Shown: piece by piece, positions 44,011 through 53,682 of the stretch | How positions within the stretch are numbered: position 1 is the stretch's first letter | How the letters are laid out: each line of letters begins with the position of its first letter | From: Mycobacterium sp. 852002-40037_SCH5390672 | GTDB lineage: Bacteria; Actinomycetota; Actinomycetes; Mycobacteriales; Mycobacteriaceae | Length of the DNA stretch: 64,000 bases | Assembly: GCF_001665875.1 (NCBI RefSeq) | Contig: NZ_LZTA01000101.1 | Location: forward strand, 1-64,000 | Direction: 5' to 3' | Notes under the pieces: generated by a model | Told to the model about the DNA's origin: nothing | The model's database searches: none | What the model saw: only the letters and a program-made list of their open reading frames with translations | Translations under genes and position numbers: made by a program

Positions 44011-46854
44011 ATGGGAAGCTTTGCGCGCCTGACCGCTCGGTACGCGGTGCTGGTCATCGGCCTCTGGGTCATGGCGGCGGCGATCGCCAATGTGGCCGTC
44101 CCACAACTGGAGCGGGTCGTCGACTCCCATGCCCGGTCCTTCATGCCGCCCGGCGCGCCCAGCGCGGCCGCAGCGGCCCGGGCAGCCCAGTTGTTCAACC
44201 AGACGCCCAGCAATAACTTCGTTTACGTTGTGCTGGAACGCGATCAGCGGTTGACCCCGCGGGACCGCCAGTTTTACGACGCATTGACGACATCGCTGGG
44301 TTCGGATCAGCGCCACGTGTATGCGGTGACCGACCTGTGGTCGCAGCCGGCCACGGCCGCCGGCGCACAGAGTGCGGACGGCAAGGCGGTCAGCGTGATG
44401 GTGCGGCTCGCCGGAATGCTCGGAACCGCGCAGGCGCGCGATTCGGTGAATGCCGTGCGGGGCACCGTCCAAAAACTCTCCCCGCCGGCTGGCCTGGCGG
44501 TCCATGTCACCGGCCCCGGCGCCACGATCGTGGACGAATTCTCCGCGATCGACCGGCAGATGCTCGGAATCACGGCGGCCACCATCGGCCTCATTCTGCT
44601 GTTGTTGCTGATGGTGTACCGGTCGCCGATCGCGGCAGCGATTCCCTTGATCTCGGTGGGGCTCGCCCTGGCCGTGGCCCGTGCCATCGTCGCCGCGCTG
44701 GGGCAGACCAATGTGGTTGAGGTGTCGCTGTTTTCGGTGGCGCTCATGGCTGCCATGACGCTGGGTGCCGGAACCGACTACGCGATCTTCCTGGTCGGCC
44801 GCTACCACGAAGGCCGGCGCCGCGGTGTCGCGCCGGCCCAGGCGTTGACACAGGCCTACCGTTCCATCGCACCCGTGGTGATCGGATCGGCGCTGACGGT
44901 GTCGGTGGCACTGGCGTGCCTGGTGTTCGCTAAGGTCGGTTCGTTCCGCAGCGCCGGGTTGCCCTGCGCCATCGGCATTCTGGCGACCATGGTCGCGGCG
45001 TTGACCGTGACTCCCGCGCTTATGAGCGTGGCGATACGCCGCGGGTATCTCGAACCTCGACCGTCGAGAACCGCGCGGCGCTGGCGCCGCGTCGGGACGG
45101 CCGTGGCGCGCTGGCCCGGGCCGATCCTGGTGGCCGCGCTGGGGTTGTGCCTGCTTGTCGCGCTGCCGTTGACCGGCATGCGGGTCGGTTTCAACGAACC
45201 CGCCGCCACGCCGTCGTCCACCGACTCCAACCGTGGCTATGCCAGTGCCGGCCGGCATTTCGCGGCCAACTCGCTGCTACCCGACGTCATCGCGATCCAG
45301 GCGGATCACGACCTGCGCAACCCGGCCGGTCTGATCGCCATCGAGCGGATCACGCGCCACATCATGGCCGTTCCGGGGGTCCGTGCGGTGCAGTCCGCCA
45401 GCCGCCCCGACGGCAAGGTTCCCGAACAGGCAACGTTGACCTATCAGGCCGGTGTGCTCGGCCGCCAGTTCGGGGAAACCGTGGATTCGCTGACGCAGCG
45501 CCTCAAGCGGGTTTCCGAGCTGGACAGTGCGCTGGCGCAGACGCAGCGGGCCGTTGACGGGCTGGGAAGCGGATTGCATGGTGGCAGTGCGGGATTGGCG
45601 GACATGTCCGGCGCCGCCGAAGACATGCGGGCCGGGATGGATGGACTGCAGCGCAATGTCACGACGGTATCGGGTTACCTCGACCCATTGCGGGACTTCG
45701 TGGGGCGAACGCCCGACTGCGCCACCAACCCGATCTGTTCGACGGTGGACCGGGTGCTGCAACCCGTCGACAGCCTGGTGCAGACGTCCGAGCGCCTGGA
45801 TTCCGGCGCCACGAAGCTGACCAGCGGCTCGAGCACCGCAGCCACCGCGATGGCCACGCTGCCGCAGAACGTGGCGTCGATGAAAGACGCGTTGGGACGG
45901 GCTCGTTCGGCCACGCATGACTTGCTGAGTCTGTCCGACACACTCGGACCCCAAATGCGTCAGCTGACCGATTACATGAACGAGATCGCCACGCAATTCC
46001 AGGGCAGCGCCGCGGCGGACTTCTACATGCCGCAGCGGGCATTGACCGACCCGCGGTACACCACCGCGTTGAGCCACCTGATCTCAGAGAATGGCCGGGC
46101 CGCTTACCTGCTGGCCTATGGCGACGGGTCGGAGTGGGGGGCCGATGGCGCGAAGCGGGCGGACCAGGTGCGCGCCGCCATCAAGGAGGCCACCAAGGAG
46201 GGCACTCTGATGCCGACCGAAGTCAACCTGGCCGGAGTGGGCCCGGTGACCGCCGATCTGCAGCGCTTCGTCGCCAGCGATGCCACGCTATTGGCAGGCG
46301 CCGCACTGGTTCTCATCTTCTTGATCGTCACCACCATGCTGCGCAGCCCGGTCGCGGGGCTGGTCGTCGTCGGGACCGTCGTCACCTCCTACGCCTCGGC
46401 CCTGGGCGCCAGCGTGCTGATCTGGCAACACCTGCTTCATCAGGACCTGCACTGGGCCGTCGCACCTTTCGCCTTTATCGCACTGATCGCCGTCGGCGCG
46501 GACTACAACCTGCTGCTGGCGTTGCGCATCAAACAGGAAGCGGCGGCGGGCCTGAAGACGGGAATCATTCGGGCCTTCGGCGGCACCGGCGGGGTGGTCA
46601 CCGTCGCCGGCATTGTCTTCGGGCTGACCATGCTGGCGCTGTTGACCAGCAGCGTGCTCAGCGTCGCCCAGATCGGCACGACCGTCGCGGTCGGACTGTT
46701 GCTGGACACCCTGGTGGTGCGGGCATTCATCGTGCCATCCATCGTGGCGCTGCTGGGCCGGTGGTTCTGGTGGCCGCGTCCGCTCGCCCGCCGCGCCGTC
46801 ACGTCGACGGTGAAAACGGCTGAGCCGCAGCCGGTTACTGCTGCGGCGGTATGA
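44011..46854 (+). CDS. MmpL/RND family membrane transporter
   Basis: A 947-residue RND transporter of the MmpL type, expected to export lipids or other hydrophobic compounds by proton-motive force. The GAGTDYAIFLVGRYHEGRR motif of the first membrane domain and the second copy AVGADYNLLLALRIKQE mark two RND halves. TARYAVLVIGLWVMAAAIANVAVP is the first helix, and large loops follow residues 30 and 430. ATG at 44011; the frame runs upstream to 43855 inside the previous gene. No mmpS gene is adjacent. Its 3' end overlaps the convergent eccC2 gene by 20 bp. Confidence 0.9.
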   Translation: MGSFARLTARYAVLVIGLWVMAAAIANVAVPQLERVVDSHARSFMPPGAPSAAAAARAAQLFNQTPSNNFVYVVLERDQRLTPRDRQFYDALTTSLGSDQRHVYAVTDLWSQPATAAGAQSADGKAVSVMVRLAGMLGTAQARDSVNAVRGTVQKLSPPAGLAVHVTGPGATIVDEFSAIDRQMLGITAATIGLILLLLLMVYRSPIAAAIPLISVGLALAVARAIVAALGQTNVVEVSLFSVALMAAMTLGAGTDYAIFLVGRYHEGRRRGVAPAQALTQAYRSIAPVVIGSALTVSVALACLVFAKVGSFRSAGLPCAIGILATMVAALTVTPALMSVAIRRGYLEPRPSRTARRWRRVGTAVARWPGPILVAALGLCLLVALPLTGMRVGFNEPAATPSSTDSNRGYASAGRHFAANSLLPDVIAIQADHDLRNPAGLIAIERITRHIMAVPGVRAVQSASRPDGKVPEQATLTYQAGVLGRQFGETVDSLTQRLKRVSELDSALAQTQRAVDGLGSGLHGGSAGLADMSGAAEDMRAGMDGLQRNVTTVSGYLDPLRDFVGRTPDCATNPICSTVDRVLQPVDSLVQTSERLDSGATKLTSGSSTAATAMATLPQNVASMKDALGRARSATHDLLSLSDTLGPQMRQLTDYMNEIATQFQGSAAADFYMPQRALTDPRYTTALSHLISENGRAAYLLAYGDGSEWGADGAKRADQVRAAIKEATKEGTLMPTEVNLAGVGPVTADLQRFVASDATLLAGAALVLIFLIVTTMLRSPVAGLVVVGTVVTSYASALGASVLIWQHLLHQDLHWAVAPFAFIALIAVGADYNLLLALRIKQEAAAGLKTGIIRAFGGTGGVVTVAGIVFGLTMLALLTSSVLSVAQIGTTVAVGLLLDTLVVRAFIVPSIVALLGRWFWWPRPLARRAVTSTVKTAEPQPVTAAAV

Positions 46855-49800
46855 CCGACGACGGCAGCCCGACCAGGACGCCTTCAACGTCGCCGTCGAC
46901 GCTCACCAGCAGGCCACGCCCCGGCGGCAGCGTTTGGGCCCGGACGTTTCGGTTGATCCTGTTCTGCGGATCGTTATCCATATAAAGCTGGGCCACTTTC
47001 GCCGAGTTCTGGAACCGCATCCACGGATCCATTTGCAGCGTCGCCCAGTTCGCACTGTTGCGCGTGGTGAAGACGTGCAAGCCGATCTGCCGCGCACGTT
47101 CCATCAGCTTCCACAGCGCAGCACCCACCGGCGGTTTGGGTGGATAGCTCTGATCCGGGCGCAGGTCCTGGATGTCGTCGATCAGCACGAAGTGCCGCGG
47201 ACCTTGCCACGGCTTGAGCTCGCGCAGCTCCTCCTGGCTCAGGCCTTTCGGAGGCAGCCTGGGCAACAGGACCTGCTGCGCCAAAGCGGTGACCATCTCG
47301 TCGATCTCGTCCTGGTCGTAGGCGTACGCGCGCACGTAACCGGGTCCGTGCAAATCGCGCAGACCGTGCGGCGCGGTCTTCGGGTCGATCAGCGTCAGCT
47401 GCGCTTCCTCGGGGCTGAATCGGTTCATGATCGCCTCGCCAATGGCGACCAGCGACAACGTCTTTCCGCAGCCTTGTCGTCCCAAGACCATCAGTCCGGG
47501 ACTCTCGCGCAGCTTGATGGGGACCGGCCCCAGTTCGTGACGCTCGCCGATGGCGAAGCTGAGCGAGAGGTCGTCACCCGTGGGATGAGCGGCCTCGTAC
47601 TCCAGAATCGCCTTCAGCGCCACCCGTTGCGGCAGTCGCTGCAGGGTGGCGTGCTTGGTGACGCCGGCGACGTCCGCGATGCGGGCGCCGACGTCGATGA
47701 TGCTGACGATCGCGCCGGTGGTTGGATCGGTCAGCGCCGGCATACCGATCCGCAGCTCGTGCAGGCTGTCGGTCAGGCCGAAGCCGGGTCGGTTCAGGGT
47801 TCGCCGGGCGGCGTCGCGTGACTCGAGCGACGAGTGCCCCATCTGGCTTTCGCTCGGGTCGGCCAACCGCAACTGGATTCGCGCCGTGGCATTTTGCAAC
47901 AGGCTCTGGCGCTGCCCGTGGATCCAACCACCGGCGCTGCACATCACGTGCACCCCGTATTCGGGACCGCGGCTGCTCAGCGAGATGATGCGGTCACCCA
48001 GCACGGTGTCTTTCGAGTAGAGGTCGTCGTAGTCATCGACCACCACGAACACATCGCCGAACGGGTCGTTGGGATCGGTGCCGCCCAGGCCGTCGCTGCC
48101 CGGTGCGAACCGGCGCTCCCGGAAACCGTCGAGGTCGATCTTGAGGCGCCGGAACGAATCCTCGCGGGCATCGATCAATGCGTCCATACTGCTCAAAATG
48201 CGCTCGATGCCCTCGGCGTCTTTCGGGGAAACGATGTCGGTGACGTGGGGCAGCGACGTGGCCTGGGCCAGGGTTGCCCCGCCGATGCAGAAGAACGTCA
48301 CCCGCGCCGGGCTGTACATTGCTGCCGCCGAACACATCAGCGTCATCAGCGTGGTCGTCTTGCCTTTTTGCTTGGCGCCCACCACGATCACGTTGCTGCG
48401 CAACGCGTCCACCGCATGCACGATCTGCTTCGACTCCTCGGGGATGTCCATCACCCCCACCGGAAACATCAGGCCCGCGTTGCGCCCGTAGTCGACGTGC
48501 CATGGCTTGCCCCGGTATCCGGCGACCAGAGCGTCGATGGACTCGGGTTCCTCCAGCGGTTCCAGCCAGGGCCGGCGCGGTGAACGGTGCGGCACCTCGT
48601 GCAACGACTCCCGCAGCACGTCGACGACCTTCTTCCTCTTGTAACCGTCGTCGTAGTACAGGAATTCGTCGGGTTCGGCATCGACGGCGGCGGCGGCCTC
48701 CAATGCCGTGGCATCCGAGGCGTCCAGCGGCTGGTACTGCCAGTTGTACAACCGCGGCTTGGTCAACGTCATGTCGACGGTGGTGGCGACCTCCTTGGTC
48801 TTCGGCACCACGAACGGGGCGGAGAGGTAGAAGCAGCGGAAGGGCTCGAGGTCACGCGGTCCCACCTTCAGCAGACCGAAACCGTTTTCCTTCGACGGCA
48901 GGTGGTACGCGGCGTCCGAACCGATCACCTCGCGGCTGTCGTCGCCGGACTCGGCGCGCAACGCGATGCGGAAGGCGATGTTGGACTTGACCTTTTGCAG
49001 CGAGGACAGATCCAGGCGCTGCCCGCCCAGCATGAAGAAGACGTTGGCGCCGCGGCCTTCCTGACCGATGTGGATGATGAGGTTGATCCACTTCTCGTGG
49101 TTGGCGAACAGTTCCAGGTACTCGTCGACGATGACGAGCAGGACCGGCACCGGAGGCAAGTCGCGCCCGGCAAGCCGGATCTCTTCGTAGTCGTTGGCGT
49201 CGCGGGCGCCCACCGAGGTGAACAGCTCGTAACGCTGTTTGATCTCACCGTCGATCACCCTGCGCATCCGTTCGGCCAGGTGCCGCTCGTCCTTACCGAG
49301 GTTCGACAGCGCGGCCACCACGTGCGGGATGCCCAGGATATCTTGTGCCGCCGACTCGAACTTCATGTCGACGAAGATGACGTTGAACGTCTCCGGGGAA
49401 TGGGTCAGCGCGATGCCGTAGACCAACGACAAGAAGAACTCTGACTTACCCGAGCCACTGGTACCGATGACGACGGAGTGGAACCCGAAGCCGCCGAAGT
49501 CTTTGGCGCGGATGGTGATGTTCTGCAGCTCGCCGTTGGGCTTGGCGCCCACCGGGACCTCGCACCAGCGCTCGTCGCCGCGACCCCGCCGCTCGGCCCA
49601 CAACCGGTCGACGTCCAAATCCCGAGGGTCGCTGATGCCCAGGGCTCGCAGCAGTTCGGTTGCGCCGCTAACCGAATCGGCGATCTCGCTGCGGCTGGTC
49701 GGTGACCAACGGGCCATCGCCCGCGCGTAGCGATAGGCCCGGTGCACGGAGAGCTGGTCGGCGTGGGCGAAGAACTTGTTGCGCACCCGCAGCAGCGGAG

Positions 49801-51049
49801 CCGGACGGTTGTCTTCGTCGTCGGCGTCGGAGCCGTTCCGGTGCAGGATTACTTCGCCGTTGACCGAGCCGTTGGGCGAGCTGTGGCGTTCGCTGAGATC
49901 GAACACCTGGTCATTGGCGAAGCCCACGCCGGTGCCGACCCGTGAGGCGATGCGCAGCAAGGTGATTCCCGCCTTACCGACCTGCCCGACCACGCTCTCC
50001 CACGCGTCGGGGCTGCCGGTGTTGTCGTCGACGATCACCAGGTGCGGGCCCAGATCGACCGTGTCCGTGCCGCTTTCCAGCGCCGAGCCCATCGCGGTAG
50101 GGCTGGCCGCTGCCAGCGGCGTCCAGGCGCCGCGCTTGCCCTTCATGTGCAGCTCGGCGCCAAGGGTTTCTTCGAGTTCTTCGGGCGTGGCGAAGACCAG
50201 GCGCCGAAACCCGCACGCGTCGAACAATTCGTCATGCAGGTTGTGCGGCAACCACACGATCCACGACCACACCTCGGGATTGCGGGTCACCACCATCAGC
50301 TTGACGTCGCGAGGGTTGTGGAAAACCGCCAGCGAGCACAGCACCGAACGCATCAGCGACCGCAGCCGGTCCAGGTCCTCGCCGACGAAGCTGAAGCCGG
50401 GCGCCGAGCGCAGGTTCACCACCTTGGCGATATCGCGAATCTTGCGCTGCTCCAAGATGAAATCGCGCAGCGCCTGCCCGGTGACGGGTTCGAGTTCCTC
50501 ATCGGAGGCGATGTCGGGCCAGGTCACCGACAGCACCGAGTCCGGTGCGTGCTGCACACCCGTGCCGAGCCGCACCTCCAGGAAGTCCGCGTCGCCGCGG
50601 CCGCGTTCCCACATCCGCGGACCGCCGATGATGGCGCCCAACCCCCGGGGGTCGGCGTGCACGGAGTTCTGCCATTCGCGTTGCGCACACACCGCGGTCT
50701 GGATCTCGTCGCGGTTGCCGTCGAGGTCGCGAAGATAGCGGCGACGACCCTTTTCCATTTCGCCCCAAGTGATCTTGCGGGCCCGGCCGAAGCGGCCGGA
50801 AAACGCCAACATGCTGAACGCGCCGATGCCCATCAGCGGGAAGAACCCCGTGGTGAGGCTGCGCACACCGGAGACGTAGAGCATGACGATGGTGCCGATG
50901 AGGGCCACGATCAGCGCCGGGACGCCGATCATCACCCAGATGTTGCGCGGCTCGCGTTCGGGCAGGGCGATCGGCGCGCCGGGCGCCACCCGAACCGGTT
51001 TCGGCGGCTCGATTTTGACGCGGTTGATGGGGAACGCTTTCTTGGACAT
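46835..51049 (-). CDS. eccC2: Type VII secretion ATPase EccC (ESX-2)
   Basis: A 1404-residue FtsK/SpoIIIE ATPase, the motor and substrate receptor of an ESX secretion system, in one piece. Two membrane helices (about 39-85) precede three ATPase domains with P-loops GTSGSGKS (529-536, strong), GAKQKGKT (891-898) and GRQGCGKT (1190-1197). Walker B motifs VLLVIVDEY and HFVLIDDIQDL are visible. Length, neighbouring eccB and location near pcnA fit EccC2 (Rv3894c) rather than split EccC1. The PE/PPE/esx/espG/eccD/mycP/eccE/eccA genes that follow eccC2 in M. tuberculosis are missing; the stop overlaps mmpL. Confidence 0.9.
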   Translation of the reverse strand: MSKKAFPINRVKIEPPKPVRVAPGAPIALPEREPRNIWVMIGVPALIVALIGTIVMLYVSGVRSLTTGFFPLMGIGAFSMLAFSGRFGRARKITWGEMEKGRRRYLRDLDGNRDEIQTAVCAQREWQNSVHADPRGLGAIIGGPRMWERGRGDADFLEVRLGTGVQHAPDSVLSVTWPDIASDEELEPVTGQALRDFILEQRKIRDIAKVVNLRSAPGFSFVGEDLDRLRSLMRSVLCSLAVFHNPRDVKLMVVTRNPEVWSWIVWLPHNLHDELFDACGFRRLVFATPEELEETLGAELHMKGKRGAWTPLAAASPTAMGSALESGTDTVDLGPHLVIVDDNTGSPDAWESVVGQVGKAGITLLRIASRVGTGVGFANDQVFDLSERHSSPNGSVNGEVILHRNGSDADDEDNRPAPLLRVRNKFFAHADQLSVHRAYRYARAMARWSPTSRSEIADSVSGATELLRALGISDPRDLDVDRLWAERRGRGDERWCEVPVGAKPNGELQNITIRAKDFGGFGFHSVVIGTSGSGKSEFFLSLVYGIALTHSPETFNVIFVDMKFESAAQDILGIPHVVAALSNLGKDERHLAERMRRVIDGEIKQRYELFTSVGARDANDYEEIRLAGRDLPPVPVLLVIVDEYLELFANHEKWINLIIHIGQEGRGANVFFMLGGQRLDLSSLQKVKSNIAFRIALRAESGDDSREVIGSDAAYHLPSKENGFGLLKVGPRDLEPFRCFYLSAPFVVPKTKEVATTVDMTLTKPRLYNWQYQPLDASDATALEAAAAVDAEPDEFLYYDDGYKRKKVVDVLRESLHEVPHRSPRRPWLEPLEEPESIDALVAGYRGKPWHVDYGRNAGLMFPVGVMDIPEESKQIVHAVDALRSNVIVVGAKQKGKTTTLMTLMCSAAAMYSPARVTFFCIGGATLAQATSLPHVTDIVSPKDAEGIERILSSMDALIDAREDSFRRLKIDLDGFRERRFAPGSDGLGGTDPNDPFGDVFVVVDDYDDLYSKDTVLGDRIISLSSRGPEYGVHVMCSAGGWIHGQRQSLLQNATARIQLRLADPSESQMGHSSLESRDAARRTLNRPGFGLTDSLHELRIGMPALTDPTTGAIVSIIDVGARIADVAGVTKHATLQRLPQRVALKAILEYEAAHPTGDDLSLSFAIGERHELGPVPIKLRESPGLMVLGRQGCGKTLSLVAIGEAIMNRFSPEEAQLTLIDPKTAPHGLRDLHGPGYVRAYAYDQDEIDEMVTALAQQVLLPRLPPKGLSQEELRELKPWQGPRHFVLIDDIQDLRPDQSYPPKPPVGAALWKLMERARQIGLHVFTTRNSANWATLQMDPWMRFQNSAKVAQLYMDNDPQNRINRNVRAQTLPPGRGLLVSVDGDVEGVLVGLPSSVIPPQQ

Positions 51050-51052
51050 TCT

Positions 51053-52540
51053 CTAGCCTCCCGGCTTTGCCGACGTCGTCACCACAGCCACCTTGCCGAG
51101 CGCCGGGACGGTGTCCCGCGCCAAAAGCGCTGCCTCCCTTGACAGTGCCGGGCCGGCGGCGAAGGTCCGCAACAACGGCCAGGGTGCCTGCACCGCCGAT
51201 CCCGCATCAAGTCCCAGCGCGTGCAACGTCGTGTCGTCGTTGGTGATGCCGAACCGCACCCCGTTGTCGGAAACCCAGAACAACGATTCCCGGGAGTCGG
51301 AGGTGACCACGCCGCTCGTCGACGTCACGAAGTTCGCCGCACCCGGCAACACCAGCACCTGATTGGCGACCACCGAGGCCGGGTCGCGGTCGTCACGCAC
51401 CAGGTGGACGATGCGGTTGTCCAGGTACGACGGCGTGGGAAGTCCGCGTCCGTTGTACACCACGACGCGCGCCTGCGGGTCCGTCGAGCCCTTCTCCCAC
51501 CCCACACAGGTGGTGGGATCGGCCGCGGTATCAATGAAATTCAGGCGCTTGGTCGGGTAGTAGTCCACCGCCAGCGAGTTCACCTCGGGGATGTTGACCA
51601 ACACGTCGGGAGCGACCACGCGCGGTGCTGTCGACCCGTAGGAGTTGGCACTGCGCAGCAGGTCGGCGACGAAGCTGGTGATCTTCTGGACGCCGTCGGG
51701 CAGCAGCACGTAGAACTGCTTGCCGCCGCTGGAGGTTTGGGCCTGTAACACCGCGCCGACCTGTGAGCCCGAGACCCAGGTCGACGGGGTGCCCGCCAGG
51801 GGCACCGCGGGGACGCCGAGTGGTTCGGTCGCCGGCAGGGCGTCGTACAGCGCCCGCGAAATCTCCACCGGCAGCGTCACTCCCGGGTCGAGTCCCAGGC
51901 TCAGCGTGATCGCCCTGTTGGACGGATCGATCTGGGAGCGTTTGCCGCCCCAGATCACAAAGGTGTTGCCTTCGAACGTGACCAGCAGCCCGGCGTCATC
52001 GCTCAGCGGTGTGGCGCGGTCGAAACCATTGAGTTGGCCGGCGATCGAGGTCACCACCGGCCGTTCCGGGCTGCGCGGGCGTCCAGCCGTGTCGCACACC
52101 GCCCAGGCCGACGTCGCACCCCGGTGGACCGGCATCGCCGCCGGCGCTCCCGGAATACCAACCAGCGGCCCCGTCGGATATTTAGCTATCTCAGCGGGTT
52201 TCACCCACGTCGGCTGATTCGCCGTCCCGGTCGCCAGCCGCGCGGACGTCAAGTTCAGCACCGGGTAGAGCCGACCGTCGATCCTGGCGTACAGCGCCCC
52301 GGAATCACGGTCGCCGATGATCGCCGAATCACCCACGATCCCAGTGGGTTTCAGGACGTTCAGCAGCAGCATCCAGCCCGAGGCGATGGCCACCAGGAGT
52401 ATCGACAACACCAGCGCGGCGGTCTGCTTGCGGTCATCGTGTTTCATGCGCACCGAGAAGCGGGTGGTCGCCGCGCGCAGCCGACGGTTATAGAAGAGGT
52501 GCCCAGAGTTCTGGTCGCGGTTAGACAAACTCAGCGGCAT
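51053..52540 (-). CDS. eccB2: Type VII secretion protein EccB (ESX-2)
   Basis: A 495-residue core-channel component with one N-terminal membrane helix (TAALVLSILLVAIASGWMLLL) preceded by the family start LSNRDQNSGHLFYNRRLRAA, and a large periplasmic domain with the repeat-type R/W residues. The length equals that I remember for EccB2 (Rv3895c). EccB stabilises the ESX membrane complex with EccC, EccD and EccE. Three bases separate it from eccC2, and two from the upstream transglycosylase-like gene. Without EccD and EccE nearby its partner set is incomplete here. Confidence 0.9.
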   Translation of the reverse strand: MPLSLSNRDQNSGHLFYNRRLRAATTRFSVRMKHDDRKQTAALVLSILLVAIASGWMLLLNVLKPTGIVGDSAIIGDRDSGALYARIDGRLYPVLNLTSARLATGTANQPTWVKPAEIAKYPTGPLVGIPGAPAAMPVHRGATSAWAVCDTAGRPRSPERPVVTSIAGQLNGFDRATPLSDDAGLLVTFEGNTFVIWGGKRSQIDPSNRAITLSLGLDPGVTLPVEISRALYDALPATEPLGVPAVPLAGTPSTWVSGSQVGAVLQAQTSSGGKQFYVLLPDGVQKITSFVADLLRSANSYGSTAPRVVAPDVLVNIPEVNSLAVDYYPTKRLNFIDTAADPTTCVGWEKGSTDPQARVVVYNGRGLPTPSYLDNRIVHLVRDDRDPASVVANQVLVLPGAANFVTSTSGVVTSDSRESLFWVSDNGVRFGITNDDTTLHALGLDAGSAVQAPWPLLRTFAAGPALSREAALLARDTVPALGKVAVVTTSAKPGG

Positions 52541-52542
52541 GC

Positions 52543-53409
52543 TCAGTACCCCTTGGGTGCTCGGTGAGGATCGGCCTGCTGAATCCGATCAGCCAAATTC
52601 GACGCGTCGACGGATACGCCGTAGCGGCCCATCGCATAGTTGATGAACGCGCATGCCTGCGCCACCAGGTTGTGCATGTCGCGCGAGGTTCCCGGCTGGT
52701 GATAGGCCGCGAACGTCGGCGCGATGAATTGCCAGGCACCCTTGCTCGGGGTACCGCGTGCCGCGTTGGAATCCCAGTCGTTGACGGCGTTTGCGTTGTA
52801 GTTGGACTCGCGGCGGGCCACCAGGTCCATGCCGCGCTCCCATCGAGCCCGGGCAGCCGGGTCGTGAATACCTTTGATGTCCAGGGCTTTACGGATGGCC
52901 GCGAGTACTGCCGGGCGTCCGCTGCCCTGGTTGCTGTGCATCGACCGCCTTTGCAGATAGTGCAAGCGTCGCAGCCGCAGCGCGAGCAGTCTTGCCCGCC
53001 GCCGGGATCCGACGACATGCCGATGTTGGGTCCGCAGCCGAGTCGCCATGCGGGCGACGGCCTCGCGTCGGCCCATCGGCGTATCCGCGGCCGGCGTCGC
53101 GTCGGTTAACGCGGCGTCGAGGACTGTCCGCGTCGCCGCGTGGCCGTACGCGTGATCGGCCCTCGCCGCGGTGATGATCTGTCCCAGCGCCCGGTCGGAA
53201 TGGGCCAGCCGACTCAATTGCGTTATCGAGGCGCCCGACCGCGTCGCCGCCGCGCGTGGCAGACCACCGGTGCGGTGTGGCAGCGCCTCGGCGCGCGCCT
53301 GCAGCTGAGCCGGCGCGTCACCGATGCCGTCGCCAGTGGTGGCTCCTCCGAACAGATTGTGGGCGCGAGACAACGCCGTGACCGCTTGCATTTTGAGGGG
53401 ATCGGTCAC
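52543..53409 (-). CDS. SLT-type transglycosylase-like ESX-2-associated protein (Rv3896c-like)
   Basis: A 288-residue protein. The C-terminal third, MDLVARRESNYNANAVND and SKGAWQFIAPTFAAYHQ, is a lysozyme/soluble lytic transglycosylase fold with the catalytic Glu in RRESNYN. The rest is basic and Ala/Arg-rich, without a signal peptide. By order it corresponds to Rv3896c upstream of eccB2 in M. tuberculosis. It may open peptidoglycan for secretion or be a substrate. GTG start; it lies two bases from the eccB2 start. A possible TTGACA at about 53557-53562 (minus strand) with a GACAG-N5-CTGTC repeat lies in the 273-bp gap upstream. Confidence 0.82.
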   Translation of the reverse strand: MTDPLKMQAVTALSRAHNLFGGATTGDGIGDAPAQLQARAEALPHRTGGLPRAAATRSGASITQLSRLAHSDRALGQIITAARADHAYGHAATRTVLDAALTDATPAADTPMGRREAVARMATRLRTQHRHVVGSRRRARLLALRLRRLHYLQRRSMHSNQGSGRPAVLAAIRKALDIKGIHDPAARARWERGMDLVARRESNYNANAVNDWDSNAARGTPSKGAWQFIAPTFAAYHQPGTSRDMHNLVAQACAFINYAMGRYGVSVDASNLADRIQQADPHRAPKGY

Positions 53410-53682
53410 CGGCTTCCCCGCCTCGATTCACCTGTGCGCCTTTGGGGCGCCGCATCCATGCCCGGCACTTCGCGCTAGTACTCCCACACCCTCCTGGCCG
53501 CGTATTCCGCGGTCGCTGCAGACGTACCAATAGCATGCACGTATCGACAGTTCTGCTGTCAATAACGGGCAACCCAATTTGACCCGCACATTGGGATCGG
53601 CCGGCCGCGATTACGTAGCGACCCTACTGCCCGGCGAACTACCCGACCACTCACCTTTAGATGGGCTGGGAATCCGGTTGGG

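Noticed and set aside
43936..45258. 440-residue minus-strand frame inside mmpL
   Set aside because: Low-complexity, no motifs; shadow of the RND transporter gene.
53546..53562. TTGACA plus GACAG/CTGTC repeat as promoter of the eccB2 operon
   Set aside because: No -10 element at proper spacing; too weak for a separate feature.
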